A program made the position numbers and the translations under genes. Below are positions 1 through 10,010 of a DNA stretch of 64,000 nucleotides, in pieces (within the stretch, counting starts at the first letter, position 1; each line of letters starts with the position of its first letter). The notes under the pieces are model-generated. The model searched no databases and had not been told where the DNA came from. It worked only from the letters and a program-made list of their open reading frames with translations. The stretch covers positions 1,922,001 to 1,986,000 of the forward strand of contig LR025083.1 of assembly GCA_900380265.1 (NCBI GenBank), given 5' to 3'. The DNA is from Serratia symbiotica (GTDB taxonomy: Bacteria > Pseudomonadota > Gammaproteobacteria > Enterobacterales > Enterobacteriaceae).

Positions 1-949
1 CAAATAGCCCAATTACCGACGTCTAAGGCCTTAATACACCGCACGCCAGGGTTTCAGCCTACGATTTGGTGCTCACACTCTCCTATGCACACTCTAGTGC
101 AACATTACTCTCAATTATCTCTCCGCTGATAAAAACATAGAGCCTGGCGTAGCTTTTACCAATCCCGGAACCATAAAATGGTAATCAGCAAAAATGATTG
201 CTCCTATTTTTAATACATCAATCAATATGATTGTACCTGGCAATTCCTCTACCTGCTTGGTGAGCCTATACTAGGCATGCATTATTATTTGCATCATACT
301 CAGAATTCATAGTGAGGTAGCCTATTACTATACTTTTGGTACATTCTAATCGCCATGATATTTTTAAAGAAATAACAAAAGCAATCAATAAAAATTAATG
401 CATCTGTCATTTAATAGCATGGATACAATCGAGTTTTATTACTTTGCACGATAGATCGAGGGCGCCTACCTGCACAATAGCCTATTTGCCGATAGCCGTA
501 GGTACGTGCACAACGGCAGTTCTTAACTCTTAAGGCTGAAAGAACTAACCACTAGCGTCATCTCTTGGGTAGTCTTCTCTGCTGCGTCGGTAAAACGCCT
601 TCGTTTATATTCTGAGTATATATGTTCATGCCCATTGCCAAATACAAGATGTCAAATGTTCCCATCTGAAGTAGCTTAAAACTTACAACCGTTAGCTGGT
701 TCTAGAAAACTAACGACGTCTCTTTCAGCATAGCAATCCCAAAACTAACTTCACTGGTGTAGTTGTATATACTATTGATAAAATAGCACTGTTATGTACA
801 AAGAAGAACGGCGGAATACCTTTAGCATTGCTTCTATTACCTGGGTAAATAAGGTGATTGATACCTCTTAAGAATCTAACCCTTACAGTGAAACTAACAC
901 CAGATGCTAACAGCGCGTGAGCAATACACTCTATGGTATGGTCGAGTAT
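1..949. other. Decayed DNA, presumed 3' part of gcvT locus and beyond
   Basis: No open reading frame of useful length and no RNA gene is visible. By synteny the 3' half of gcvT, and possibly gcvH, should have lain here on the minus strand, because a recognisable N-terminal half of gcvT lies just above it. I could not recover convincing protein similarity in this stretch by eye, so the assignment rests on position only. Confidence 0.4.
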
Positions 950-1265
950 TTAATCCAAGAAAGAGTTTGTGTGGCTAAGTTGAGCAGATCTAAAATAATC
1001 TGTTGCGAAGAAATAGGCAATTAGATCATCAATAACAGAAGTGGTGACATGCAACATGCTGATATACAGCACTTCACCAAAATATGTAAGCTTTAAGACA
1101 TTATTTACCACTTTTAACGTAACATATGAACTCCGAGCGATAAGCCGCGCCCAGATTCGCGGATAATATGGAAATACGGAATATACCCGTAAGGTTCTAT
1201 ACAGCATGTTAGTCATCCACTTGTAAGTTATAGCGAAATTGGGATAATCCATCTATGAAATCTTT
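950..1265 (-). pseudogene. gcvT: gcvT remnant (aminomethyltransferase, glycine cleavage T protein)
   Basis: Minus-strand translation contains a stretch reading SVIDDLIAYFFATDYFR, which lines up with GGVIDDLIVYYFTEDFFR of E. coli GcvT. Just upstream, in another frame at about 1220-1262, FHRWIIPISL followed by a stop lines up with FHGWMMPLHY near the N terminus of the family. GcvT transfers the aminomethyl-derived one-carbon unit to tetrahydrofolate in the glycine cleavage system. Only about 100 of roughly 365 residues are recognisable, with stops and a frame change, so the gene is dead. The position directly downstream of ubiI on the same strand is the normal enteric arrangement. The assignment is secure on motif plus synteny; the exact borders are not. 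Confidence 0.8.
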
Positions 1266-1904
1266 TATGCATGCTCTGCACTCAATGTACTAATCTCGCA
1301 ATAGGCTTCATCTTGATTATCGTGTTCCTATTTTATCACTAGATGGTAAGTAGCATCACACAGTTCGCTGGTCTAGCTATCACACTGTAGACTGCTTAGC
1401 AAAAGTTTCTTTGTGAAACTAAAATCGTGCCCAATCTGAACACTGCAAAGATTACCTTGCCCACAGATAATCATTCATCGACGCCATTGTGTATTAGCTA
1501 AAACAAACTTGGAAATATCAAGGTAAAGAAACATTCCAGACCAGTCTATAGAGTGCTGAATAAACATGGCACTGCGACATAAAATGAACAACTAACAGAA
1601 AAATACGGAGTAGTTCATATTCTGGGGACCACCAGAAAATTCTGCCTTTTAAAAACCGACATGCAGATAAAACAAATAATAATAAAATACATAAATTTAA
1701 ATTATTCCATTGGCATATTCTTTAAAAAAACAGAAGAGAAAAGCATACAAGCTACCTGAGAATCTAACACCCATTCAGGACTAACCCAATGGAGTGCTGT
1801 ATTTAACATTGTAGCCTAGGGAATGCTCAGAATTCCCACAACAATGCTATTGGCTCCACTTCCCACATGATCTATATCTATAGTAACTATGACAGTTCAC
1901 ACAC
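1266..1904. other. Decayed intergenic DNA between ubiI and gcvT remnant
   Basis: Nothing recognisable. This should hold the former gcv promoter region. No terminator hairpin with a T-run is evident after the ubiI stop. Confidence 0.5.
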
Positions 1905-3122
1905 CTAACAGAAGTAACTATTAGAAAGCCATTCTGGCAAATCATTCAGACCCATTGCCTGACGCACTAACTTTGATTTAACCCCAGGCAGGCTATCTGC
2001 CAGCCTTAGGCCAATGCCACGTAATAACTTTTTTAACGAATTATTTCCGTCGAACAACTCATAGAAACCTTGCATACTAACTAACGTCACCGCTGCATCG
2101 TACTTACGACGACGCTCATAACGACGTAGGTACAGATGCTGTCCAATATCCTTTCCTTGGTGCCGTAATCGCTGTAGCTCGCCGATTAATTCCGCAACAT
2201 CCATAAAGCCTAGGTTTATCCCCTGCCCAGCCAATGGATGCACTGTGTGCCCTGCATCACCAACCAGCGCCAAGCGATGAGCAGCGAAATTACGCGCATA
2301 ACGTCCCTTCAAATGGAAGGTTAAACGCTCACTCTCTAAGAAACAATTACCCAACCGCATATCAAAAGCCGTTGCTAATTGGCGATTAAATTTCTCCGGT
2401 GGCAATTCCTTTAGCCGTTCTACATTGAGCGGATTTACTGACCAAACGATCGAATTCAGAAATGGATCGCTGAATGGTAGAAATGCTAGTATTTCATCGC
2501 TATGAAACATCTGCCGCGCCGTAGCCAAATGTGGCATTTCACTTCGGATAGTAGCTACTAATGCATGGTGACCGTAATCCCAGAAAGTTAAAGGAATGCC
2601 GGCGTGATTCCGTAACCATGAATGAGCACCATCGGCAGCTATTACTAACTTAGCACTTAATATGCGACCATCTTCTAACATGATAACTGCGGCTTTCGCG
2701 CCCCAAACCACCTTTTTTATCATAGCTGGAATAATTAAGGTGATATTAGGTAACCTTTCAGCACGCTTCCAAAACACCTGTTGCATCACCGAGTTTTCGA
2801 TAATATGACCGAGATGGGTGAAGCCAGACTCTTTACCGCAAAAGGTGATTTTCCCGAAGCTATCACCATCCCATACCTCCATTTTGTCGTAAGTACTAAC
2901 CCGCACTTGATGGATGTCCTGCCAAACACCGATATGCCTCATCAAACACTCGCTAGCGGCATTAATAGCTGAAACACGTGATGCAGGCAATACCTGTGGC
3001 GGTCTCATATCTGGCTGCTTCTCTTCTAGCACTGCAATACATAAACTGCTATCTTGTAAGCCACAGGCCAGAGATAACCCTATAATCCCACCTCCGTTAA
3101 TAACGATGTCAAATGATTGCAT
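1905..3122 (-). CDS. ubiI: 2-polyprenylphenol hydroxylase UbiI (C5 hydroxylase of ubiquinone synthesis)
   Basis: FAD-dependent monooxygenase that adds the C5 hydroxyl in aerobic ubiquinone biosynthesis, working in the cytosolic Ubi complex. The protein follows E. coli UbiI (VisC) along its length: N-terminal dinucleotide-binding loop GGGIIGLSLACGL at residues 10-22, the mid-protein DGAHSWLR motif, and the second FAD motif GDAGHTVHPLAGQG near residue 300. In that motif the usual GDAAHT has become GDAGHT. Length is 405 residues against 400 in E. coli. An upstream in-frame ATG at 3155 would add 11 residues, but the ATG at 3122 is preceded by AAGGAA at good spacing and gives the family N terminus MQSFDIVINGGG. 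It lies 56 bp after ubiH and was probably co-transcribed with pepP and ubiH. It appears intact. Confidence 0.95.
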   Translation of the reverse strand: MQSFDIVINGGGIIGLSLACGLQDSSLCIAVLEEKQPDMRPPQVLPASRVSAINAASECLMRHIGVWQDIHQVRVSTYDKMEVWDGDSFGKITFCGKESGFTHLGHIIENSVMQQVFWKRAERLPNITLIIPAMIKKVVWGAKAAVIMLEDGRILSAKLVIAADGAHSWLRNHAGIPLTFWDYGHHALVATIRSEMPHLATARQMFHSDEILAFLPFSDPFLNSIVWSVNPLNVERLKELPPEKFNRQLATAFDMRLGNCFLESERLTFHLKGRYARNFAAHRLALVGDAGHTVHPLAGQGINLGFMDVAELIGELQRLRHQGKDIGQHLYLRRYERRRKYDAAVTLVSMQGFYELFDGNNSLKKLLRGIGLRLADSLPGVKSKLVRQAMGLNDLPEWLSNSYFC

Positions 3123-3178
3123 TTTACTTATTTCCTTAAATAATGCCTCCCGCATAGTAATGATGTACTGCGGGCAGT

Positions 3179-4357
3179 CTAACGGTCAACCCAACCCAAA
3201 GCACGCCTGGCTAAGGCATTTCGCATTCCTGGCAAGGACGACATTGCCAATAAACCTAGATTGCGGACACCGACTAACGAACAGTCGCAATTGGCGAATA
3301 AACGGATTAAACCATCTGTCATCGCAATTGTGGCTTTCTGATCTTGTTTACGTCGTTGTTCATAACGGTGCAACAACTGATACCCCCCCAGGTCTTCGTC
3401 ATGACACCCCGCATCCGAAAGAATTTCCGCCAGTGATATCACATCACGCAACCCGAGGTTAAACCCCTGCCCAGCGATCGGATGCAACGTCTGTGCAGCA
3501 TTACCCACCAAGGCCACCCGGTGGCTAACATGTCGGTTTGCAGTTAGCAAGCTAACCGGATAACTATGACGTTTCCCAGTTTTTAGGATACGCCCCAAAC
3601 GCCAGCCAAACGCCCGTTGTAACGCATTCATAAAACTCTGGTCATCCAAAACATCAAGCTGCTCTTGTTGTGCCCTAACATGGCACCAGACCAGCGAACA
3701 GCGGCGTTGCGAAATTGGCAGAATTGCCAGCGGCCCATTGCGGGTAAAACGTTCAAAAGCACGTCCGCCTGGATCTTCCGAAGTCGTGATATTAGCGATA
3801 ATGGCAATCTGGTGGTAATCACTTTTCTGCCACTGTATGTTGCAAGCCTGTCCAAGTGCAGAATGCGAACCGTCAGCCGCTACTAGCAGTTGCCCGCTGA
3901 TACGCTTACTGTTATCTAGTATCACCTCAACCTGATCGACGCTGCGCACTACATCAACTACCCGCGCCGGGCAATGTAGGGTGACACTGCCTGCCTGTTC
4001 CAGAAGCCTAAACAGGCGCTGTCCAGCGGCGTACAGCTCAACCACCTGACCGAGCGCGGCGATCTTAAAATCCTGTGCATCAAAATCAACAAACCCAAAA
4101 TGGCCGCGATCGCTCACGTGCACGTGGGTGATAGCGGTGGCACAGTCAGAGAGCGCTGACCACACTCCAATCCGTATTAACTGCTGACAGGTACCTTGCG
4201 ACAGCGCGATCACGCGAGCATCACAACCTAGATTCCTATGCTCATCCTGGCGATGAGCTTCAACTAAATCCACAGCTATACTACCCTGAGTTAGTACCGA
4301 AATAGCAAGCGCCAAGGTCGTTCCCGCCATACCCCCACCAACAATGATTACGCTCAT
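3179..4357 (-). CDS. ubiH: 2-octaprenyl-6-methoxyphenol hydroxylase UbiH (C1 hydroxylase)
   Basis: Paralogue of UbiI in the same flavin monooxygenase family; it hydroxylates C1 of the ubiquinone ring. The start MSVIIVGGGMAGTTLAL contains the FAD loop GGGMAG, the centre has VAADGSHSAL, and the C-terminal part has LVGNAAQTLHPIAGQG followed by FNLGLRDV, all as in E. coli UbiH. Length is 392 residues, the same as E. coli. The C-terminal GWVDR ends where the family ends. The ATG overlaps the stop of pepP in an ATGA arrangement, so the two are translationally coupled. Retention of both hydroxylases suggests ubiquinone-based aerobic respiration is still under selection. Confidence 0.96.
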   Translation of the reverse strand: MSVIIVGGGMAGTTLALAISVLTQGSIAVDLVEAHRQDEHRNLGCDARVIALSQGTCQQLIRIGVWSALSDCATAITHVHVSDRGHFGFVDFDAQDFKIAALGQVVELYAAGQRLFRLLEQAGSVTLHCPARVVDVVRSVDQVEVILDNSKRISGQLLVAADGSHSALGQACNIQWQKSDYHQIAIIANITTSEDPGGRAFERFTRNGPLAILPISQRRCSLVWCHVRAQQEQLDVLDDQSFMNALQRAFGWRLGRILKTGKRHSYPVSLLTANRHVSHRVALVGNAAQTLHPIAGQGFNLGLRDVISLAEILSDAGCHDEDLGGYQLLHRYEQRRKQDQKATIAMTDGLIRLFANCDCSLVGVRNLGLLAMSSLPGMRNALARRALGWVDR

Positions 4358-5676
4358 CTGCTGTACCTAGCCGCCGCCATTAATTCTTCAATGGCAGCGG
4401 CGTCTTTGACTAAGCCGGCAGTCATATTTTCATTGCCATTCTCCGTGATCAGGATATCGTCCTCAATACGGATGCCAATGCCTCGATATTCTTCTGGCAC
4501 ACCTTCATTTGGTGCGATATACAGCCCTGGCTCCACGGTCAGCAACATGCCTGGCTCCAGAACCTTTTCACTGCTCGACGTCCCATAAGAGCCAACATCA
4601 TGTACATCAAGGCCCAGCCAGTGACTCAACCCATGCATGTAGAACTGACGGTGCGCCTTCTCGAAAAACAATTGCTCCACCTCGCCCTTCATTACCCCTA
4701 TCTCCACCAGCCCACTGATCATGATACGCACCACTTGCTCATTCACTTCGCAGATACTGATGCCGGGTTTAAATAACTCCAATGCGCGCAAGTGCGCAGC
4801 GAGAAGGATATCGTAAACCAAACGCTGCGGCTGAGTGAACACCCCGTTCACTGGGAACGTCCGCGTAATATCACTTGAGTAGCCTTGATACTCACAGCCC
4901 GCATCGATCAACACCAGATCGCCGTCCTGCATTACACTACTGTTTTCAGTGTAATGCAGGATACAGCTGTTTTTCCCGCTACCGACAATTGTGTTGTAAG
5001 AGGGGTGCCGGGCACCAAGGCGGAGAAATTCGTGCTGAATTTCCGCCTGCAGTTCATATTCAAACATACCGGGACGACATTTTTCCATCGCGCGGGTATG
5101 AGCTAACGTATTAATTTCACCAGCTTTCCGTATTATCGCCAGTTCCTCGGACGTTTTAAAAAGCCGCATATCATGCACCCATGGACGCCAATCAGTTTGA
5201 GTTAACGGTACCTGAAAGCTGTGTCGATTCCCCTTTCTCAATTTATCTAATGCGCCGTATAAAATTCGATCAGAATAATCATACTCACCCTGTGCGTGAT
5301 AGACCAAATCCAATCCATTGAGCAGCAAATGCAATTGTTCGTTGATATCATCAAATGGCACCGCGCAATCCACCCCCAATGTAGCCGGTGCAGCATCTTG
5401 CCCTAATCGACGACCAGACCATATTTCCGATTGTAAATCACACACTCTATTAAACAACACACTATACTTATCCTTTTCGTGTCTTTTAAGCAAAACCAGC
5501 ACAGCTTCCGGCTCATTGAAACCAGTCAGATACCAGAAATCTCTATTTTGTCGATAGAGATAGTAAGAATCTGTACTACACGTCATTTCCGGCGCAGAAA
5601 AAATAACCGCTGCGCTAACCGGAGCCATTTTTGCAAACAAGGCATGGCGTCTGGCACTAAATTCATTTTGAATCAT
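4354..5676 (-). CDS. pepP: Xaa-Pro aminopeptidase P
   Basis: Proline-specific M24B metallopeptidase that removes an N-terminal residue preceding proline. It has 440 residues against 441 in E. coli. The pita-bread catalytic domain carries the expected dinuclear-metal ligands: both Asp residues in LIDAGCEY and SSDITRTF, His in HGLSHWLGLDVHDVG, Glu in LTVEPGLYIAP, and Glu in GIRIEDDI. The N-terminal RRHALFAKMAP and the substrate-domain WYLTGFNEPEAVLVLLKR are also family-typical. The ATG at 5676 is preceded by AAGG at about 7 bp. It begins the pepP-ubiH-ubiI run and overlaps ubiH by 4 bp. A 14-bp perfect inverted repeat sits inside the gene at 4925-4961. Confidence 0.96.
   Translation of the reverse strand: MIQNEFSARRHALFAKMAPVSAAVIFSAPEMTCSTDSYYLYRQNRDFWYLTGFNEPEAVLVLLKRHEKDKYSVLFNRVCDLQSEIWSGRRLGQDAAPATLGVDCAVPFDDINEQLHLLLNGLDLVYHAQGEYDYSDRILYGALDKLRKGNRHSFQVPLTQTDWRPWVHDMRLFKTSEELAIIRKAGEINTLAHTRAMEKCRPGMFEYELQAEIQHEFLRLGARHPSYNTIVGSGKNSCILHYTENSSVMQDGDLVLIDAGCEYQGYSSDITRTFPVNGVFTQPQRLVYDILLAAHLRALELFKPGISICEVNEQVVRIMISGLVEIGVMKGEVEQLFFEKAHRQFYMHGLSHWLGLDVHDVGSYGTSSSEKVLEPGMLLTVEPGLYIAPNEGVPEEYRGIGIRIEDDILITENGNENMTAGLVKDAAAIEELMAAARYSR
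4925..4961. repeat. 14-bp perfect inverted repeat inside pepP
   Basis: Arms 4925-4938 and 4948-4961 are exact reverse complements around a 9-base loop. They fall in codons for the conserved stretch LHYTENSSVMQDG, so the hairpin may be a by-product of coding constraint. Confidence 0.85.
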
Positions 5677-5764
5677 GACCTTATCCTCAAACTAATCCTT
5701 CCGCTGTTTTCACCTATAGAAACTAACATGATATTCAATGCAACATCTATTTTATGTTTTCTAG

Positions 5765-6085
5765 CTATATCTCCACTGAAGGGTGAAGATCGCTATGGTA
5801 GAAAAAGGCAGAAACCTTATATATTTCACTAGCCCTTGCAGGGCAAGTTGTAATATTTTCCGATCTTCATCTTCATCATGGCTCAATTGAGGAATATTGC
5901 GCATATCATTGCTCACCTAACTTATTCCACTTTCAGCCACACCCATTTCCATTTCATTATGTCCAAGCCAAGCGGAAATGATTAACGCAGTCAACCAGTG
6001 CAGTGATGAATTCAAACATGCTGGCGATCTTACCTCCCGCGATAAATAGATCGAACAAAAAGACTTTATCTTCTAGCATTTTGCA
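5765..6085 (-). pseudogene. ygfB: ygfB remnant (UPF0149 family)
   Basis: In enteric genomes ygfB lies directly upstream of pepP on the same strand. Minus-strand translation of 5845-5910 gives MRNIPQLSHDEDED, matching LRNIAQLGYDEDEDQ of YgfB. The downstream continuation KYIRFLPF lines up with EYVRVAAL. Farther upstream, EDKVFLFDLF and then DCVNHFRLAW in a shifted frame correspond to DDVSVFDRAD and GWVNHFLLGL. Stops and frame changes separate these pieces, so the gene is dead. The family has no firmly established function. Confidence 0.8.
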
Positions 6086-6524
6086 AATTATACCATCTAG
6101 CATCAGCTAGTAGCGAGATGAGTATTTTTTAAGAATAGCACACCGTCATTAGCTAGAGACTCAATTAACCCAGACAACTAGTGTCCCTGGTACCACCATA
6201 CGACAGACTAGGATTCAGATTCTGCAATGCTGCCGCCTTCAGCTCTATAACCTTTCAATGCAAGGTAGCAGTCAAACTGAATCCTTTATAAATGTATGAT
6301 ATGTAAACATGTAAATTCGTTATCCATTTAACGGATATGTGCATGTTATGCCACTAATTAGTTCTATTTATAGTCCATATGCATAACACAGGTAGAGAAT
6401 TAAGGAAGGTTGAATACTTGATGCCCAGATGTTTTAATTGCATTTGTCATGCTTGCGCGGACAAAGCAAGTGCTTTCTTAGCCTGAAATGTAAGAAAGAA
6501 GATACAATCTCTAAATAGCTAGTA

Positions 6525-6660
6525 CATATTCAAATTTTATCCGTGCGTTAAAAGTCATCTACCGTCAGAAGTACAAGATACGTTAAACATGGTAGTAAAC
6601 GCTCGTACCCATGGTGACAAGAACTGCAAGTTTGTACTATCAATACAATATCAAGCGACT
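6525..6660 (+). pseudogene. zapA: Probable zapA remnant (FtsZ-ring associated protein)
   Basis: In enteric bacteria zapA is divergent from ygfB, which predicts a plus-strand gene here. Plus-strand translation gives HIQILSVR, a stop, then SEVQDTLNMVVNARTHGDK after a frame change. This resembles DIQIFGRSLRV and PEQQDALNQAADDL of ZapA. Similarity is short and the rest is unreadable. ZapA bundles FtsZ filaments at the division ring. If correct, the gene is dead here. Confidence 0.55.
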
Positions 6661-6766
6661 GGTTTTGATCTCAAGATTGAAATCTTGTCACACACTCACT
6701 TCAGCGTAGTTGAAAATCTGAGATAACAACTGCAAAATGGGCTTGCATTCGAATGCTGAAAATCGC

Positions 6767-6835
6767 ATTAAGTGATCATTATATGGAGCAAGTCATATTC
6801 CTGAACGCTAAGGAGTAAAGTTCGAATCACTTAAT
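6767..6835. repeat. 10-bp inverted repeat with wide spacer
   Basis: ATTAAGTGAT at 6767-6776 is matched by its reverse complement at 6826-6835. The spacer ends in GTTCGA, but no tRNA cloverleaf can be drawn. Confidence 0.6.
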
Positions 6836-6899
6836 CTATGAAAATAGAAATCCCCGATCGTATGAGGAATACCTATGAGATGATTTTGAAGGGCAATTA

Positions 6900-7140
6900 C
6901 CTGATTTCAAGGTTTCTCTGAAATAGAATTTGTTGCTGATACCATCGGGGAGAATCAGCAAGACGCTGGAAAATATTAAGCATATTATGAATAGGGAACA
7001 CATGCAGCTATGGTATATACGTTCTCTTCTATAGAGAACTTTATCGGTCTCTCTTTCTTAGCTGTTAGTGTATCCTAAGGACCAACGCTAGGGTACCCAA
7101 ATAAGATTATACCTCTCAACCCAATGGTTGAGAGCAACAC
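6900..7140 (+). pseudogene. ssrS: Possible 6S RNA (ssrS) remnant
   Basis: 6S RNA lies between zapA and fau (ygfA) in enteric genomes, which is this position. A perfect hairpin at 7113-7134 (CTCTCAACC, loop CAAT, GGTTGAGAG) resembles the CCTTGAACC...GGTTCAAGG arm near the 3' end of 6S RNA. Upstream, at about 6912, TTTCTCTGAAAT resembles the 6S 5' end. The spacing between them is not right for a functional 184-base RNA, and the central bubble cannot be drawn. Treat as a weak positional suggestion. Confidence 0.25.
7113..7134. repeat. 9-bp perfect stem with 4-base loop
   Basis: CTCTCAACC and GGTTGAGAG pair perfectly around CAAT. No T-run follows on either strand, so it is not a classical terminator. 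It may be a relic of 6S RNA. Confidence 0.7.
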
Positions 7141-7349
7141 CAAATTATTTCCTAAAAAATCCTCCACAACGCCCTATCATTACGCCAGAACAAGCTAGAT
7201 GATCTCTCCCCGCCCCAAATAACCAAACGCGTGACTGGAAACCTACGAATTTTAGCTACACGCAGCATTTCGATTTTATTTTAATATAAACTGAACAGGA
7301 AACAGGCTTATCAAACAACTATAGCTATCAAGCAAACAGACCTATCTGC

Positions 7350-7580
7350 CAGAGATCCATACGCGTATACCTGGTATACCTTTTATTCCCGCGTTATACT
7401 GAAATATCCTTCTTATGTAAAACCGCTACAATATTCTTAAGCTACAGTGAGCGCTGCATAGCGTCTTGCTCTGTACTGAGTGGGTATAGCAATAACCCCT
7501 TTGACGGAATATTTAGCTAATTTACTAAATACTTCACCACCAATATCCGCCTTTACTCCTGGATGAAAGTGCGAATAGGC
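7350..7580 (-). pseudogene. serA: serA remnant (3-phosphoglycerate dehydrogenase), C-terminal part
   Basis: Minus-strand translation gives DIGGEVFSKLAKYSVKG, matching NIGLEVAGKLIKYSDNG in the C-terminal part of SerA. Farther downstream GIKGIPGIRVW matches the terminal MKAIPGTIRARLLY. Synteny agrees, since serA is the next gene upstream of rpiA's 3' side in E. coli and lies on this strand. The residues between the two segments, including most of the ACT domain, are shortened and out of frame. The N-terminal two thirds should have covered about 7.6-8.6 kb but I could not recover it. SerA opens serine synthesis from 3-phosphoglycerate, so that entry step is lost at this locus. Confidence 0.8.
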
Positions 7581-8725
7581 AGCCTGGCTAGATGTAATTT
7601 AATTTATATAGAGACGCCTGAATAGATCGCTCATAATCAACGCCTCTTACGAGAGATACGTCGTTCAGTGAACAGAGTCAAGCTGTAAGTCAAGTGACAA
7701 CACTGTCTAACACAAGGAACGTCCACTAAACATCGTACGAGACGTTGTGTAACGTGCGTAACAGCATTGATCAATACCGTTTCTTATGCTCTATGTAGGC
7801 AGCATCTCCTGGAGACGCAAACTAAGCAGATCGTTCATATTGAATAGTTCCGACAAAAGTCTTCCTAGTTGACCTTACTTATCACTCAGCTAACTCTCAA
7901 TATCGTAAAAAATCTTGATACTTAACCTCTCTATCAACATACTCATTTTAGTACTAATATATAACCGCAGGCAATAATACCAAGCTTTCCCATGTATTCC
8001 ATATGCACACAGAACGAAATTATTCCAAACATCACAATGCACTTTAAGGTTAACTTCGGCAGACCGTGTAATATTGGAATATTATGCCAAGAATTGCTCT
8101 TGGCGTAATACATATAATATTTAGATATGGCACGTTAAAATCAGCATAGCTTGCTTTTAATCTTCCCTTTTGACTCAACCTAGTTCCTGACGATTTAAAC
8201 AGCCAATTTCTAGGAGGGATTGGCAACGACAAAATCTATTCGGCCATATGTTCGCTCGATCGGCTTTCGATTAAATGAGCATTGCAAATGAATACCTTCA
8301 ATTATTTACTTATCTACCAGATCCTTGATAGTCTTTAATGATACATTCATTAGGGGCACGCTATTATCTAGCGTAGCGCTCTAAAATGGTTCTACAAAAA
8401 GTGCTTAATCTTATATTCCTATAAATATACTTGTATAAGGTACCAACCTACTAGGTTTAAAGTGTAGAGATCACTGCAGTAAAATAGGTTGACCGCAGCT
8501 AACACACTAAAGCAGAAACCATAAGTACTTGTTGCCTGGCAACAAATACAGAATGCAGTGACATTTGTCTTTTTTATAAAGTACAAAAGAAAGGAAAGGC
8601 CTTACATCTTTTTTAACATTTTAAAAAATGTACATTAACAAATTTAAGCATGTTAAGAAACAATGTTTTACCAAAATCAGGCGGCCTAGAGATTGTCTAG
8701 ATCGCATTCTACTAAGAGAGAGATT
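7581..8725. other. Decayed DNA, presumed N-terminal part of serA locus
   Basis: No intact gene. By position this should hold the rest of serA and the serA-rpiA spacer. Open stretches near 8050-8232 do not match SerA convincingly. Confidence 0.4.
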
Positions 8726-9382
8726 TTATCCGATTACCTTCACGCCTTCTTGTGTACCGACCAACACCACATCCGCACACCGGTTAGCAAACAACCCAAT
8801 AGTGACCACGCCAGCAATATCGTTAATATAACTCTCTAATGCCATAGCATCAGTAATAATTAGATTATGCACGTCCAGGATCACGTTTCCATTATCAGTC
8901 ACCACGTTCTGACGATACTCCGGAAGCCCACCCAGCTTCACCAGTTCTCTAGCCACATAGGATCTTGCCATCGGGATAACTTCCACTGGAAGGGGAAATT
9001 TTCCTAGAACATCAACCTGCTTATTGATATCAACGATACAGATAAATGTACGTGCGATGGCGGCAATCACCTTTTCGCGCGTTAACGCCGCACCGCCGCC
9101 TTTAATCATCTGCATATAGCTATTAATTTCATCTGCTCCATCAACATAAACATCTAACGAGTCCACTTCATTACTATCGAGCACAGGAATCCCAAAGCTT
9201 TCCAACTTGGTAGTGGAAGTATCTGAACTAGAGATTGCTCCTTCAATTTGGTGCTTAATAGAGGCAAGCGCATCAACAAAGTGGCTAGCAGTCGAACCGC
9301 TTCCTACCCCCACAATAGTGCCCGGAATTACGTATTCCAGCGCTGCCCAACCCACTGCTTTTTTAATTTCATCCTCTGTCAT
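8726..9382 (-). CDS. rpiA: Ribose-5-phosphate isomerase A
   Basis: Interconverts ribose 5-phosphate and ribulose 5-phosphate in the pentose phosphate pathway. It has 218 residues against 219 in E. coli. The phosphate-binding loop [10 protein letters not shown] (about 26-35), the catalytic YVDGADEIN (about 81-89) with its two Asp residues, and [11 protein letters not shown] (about 94-104) with the catalytic Lys and Glu are all present. C-terminal [11 protein letters not shown] and [10 protein letters not shown] are conserved. The ATG at 9382 begins [18 protein letters not shown] as in enterics. Both neighbours, serA and argP, are dead, so its survival marks a selected function: ribose supply for nucleotides, together with tktA. 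Confidence 0.97.
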   Translation of the reverse strand: MTEDEIKKAVGWAALEYVIPGTIVGVGSGSTASHFVDALASIKHQIEGAISSSDTSTTKLESFGIPVLDSNEVDSLDVYVDGADEINSYMQMIKGGGAALTREKVIAAIARTFICIVDINKQVDVLGKFPLPVEVIPMARSYVARELVKLGGLPEYRQNVVTDNGNVILDVHNLIITDAMALESYINDIAGVVTIGLFANRCADVVLVGTQEGVKVIG

Positions 9383-9576
9383 ACTATATCTCTGCTATTC
9401 CAAAAACCTGTGCCTATTATAGGGAAAAACACTGTTATTCACTCAAAGAGCACTATTACTCTTTGAGTTTAAACATATTTTATCCATACAGTAAAATTGC
9501 TCCTACGATTTTATCACTACACAACATACCAATATGGCATAGTACTAATATCGATTTAATTACAGAGATCTCTTTC

Positions 9577-10010
9577 CATAAAACGCAACACTATCTAACT
9601 TCAGTAGCGCTCGACGAGATGATTTGTGAGAACGGAGTTGATCGTGTAGCAAACAAACTTATTTAAACAATACAGTAGCATTCACCCGTATTAAACCACT
9701 AGAAAACTGTTCGGCAAACCGCTGTTAATACGCACTGTTCTCCCACAAACTACTGAATAGGACAACAACTTCTGCCAGACTTGCAGCAGAAAGAACTGTT
9801 AGAATAAGAGTGACCTCACATCGATACTGACATCGATACTCTTCTGCGTTTCTCGTGATGGTAAACGCCTTCAGTCTAGCTAATGGTCTCCTACCAGCAT
9901 TAAAACGAATACTTGCAACTTTGCTTCTCCGACTAATCTTACAAGTGGAAGATGGAATGCGCAGCCAAGAAAGCGGCTACGCCAAGGTGAAGTGCTAGGT
10001 CAGTATTCGA
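9577..10010 (+). pseudogene. argP: argP remnant (LysR-type regulator, formerly iciA)
   Basis: ArgP is divergent from rpiA in enteric bacteria, and the remnant starts at the expected place on the plus strand. The first frame reads TQHYLTSVALDEMICENGV, lining up with RPDYRTLQALDAVIRERGF, the helix-turn-helix region. After a stop and frame change come KLFGKPLLIRTVLPQTTE, matching NMFGQPLLVRTVPPRPTE, and later LRLILQVEDGMRSQE, matching IRLNLQVEDETRTQE. Stops and shifts make it non-functional. ArgP controls argO export and several lysine/arginine genes; argO itself is not recognisable here. Confidence 0.88.

Noticed and set aside
2914-3462. 182-codon plus-strand open frame over the ubiH/ubiI junction
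   Set aside because: It is antisense to two well-identified genes and has no recognisable family; shadow frame.
6767-6835. tRNA-like piece with GTTCGA between paired arms
   Set aside because: No anticodon stem, D-arm or T-stem can be drawn, and no CCA end.
8050-8232. 60-codon minus frame as a middle piece of SerA
   Set aside because: Position would fit, but the residues do not align with SerA motifs.
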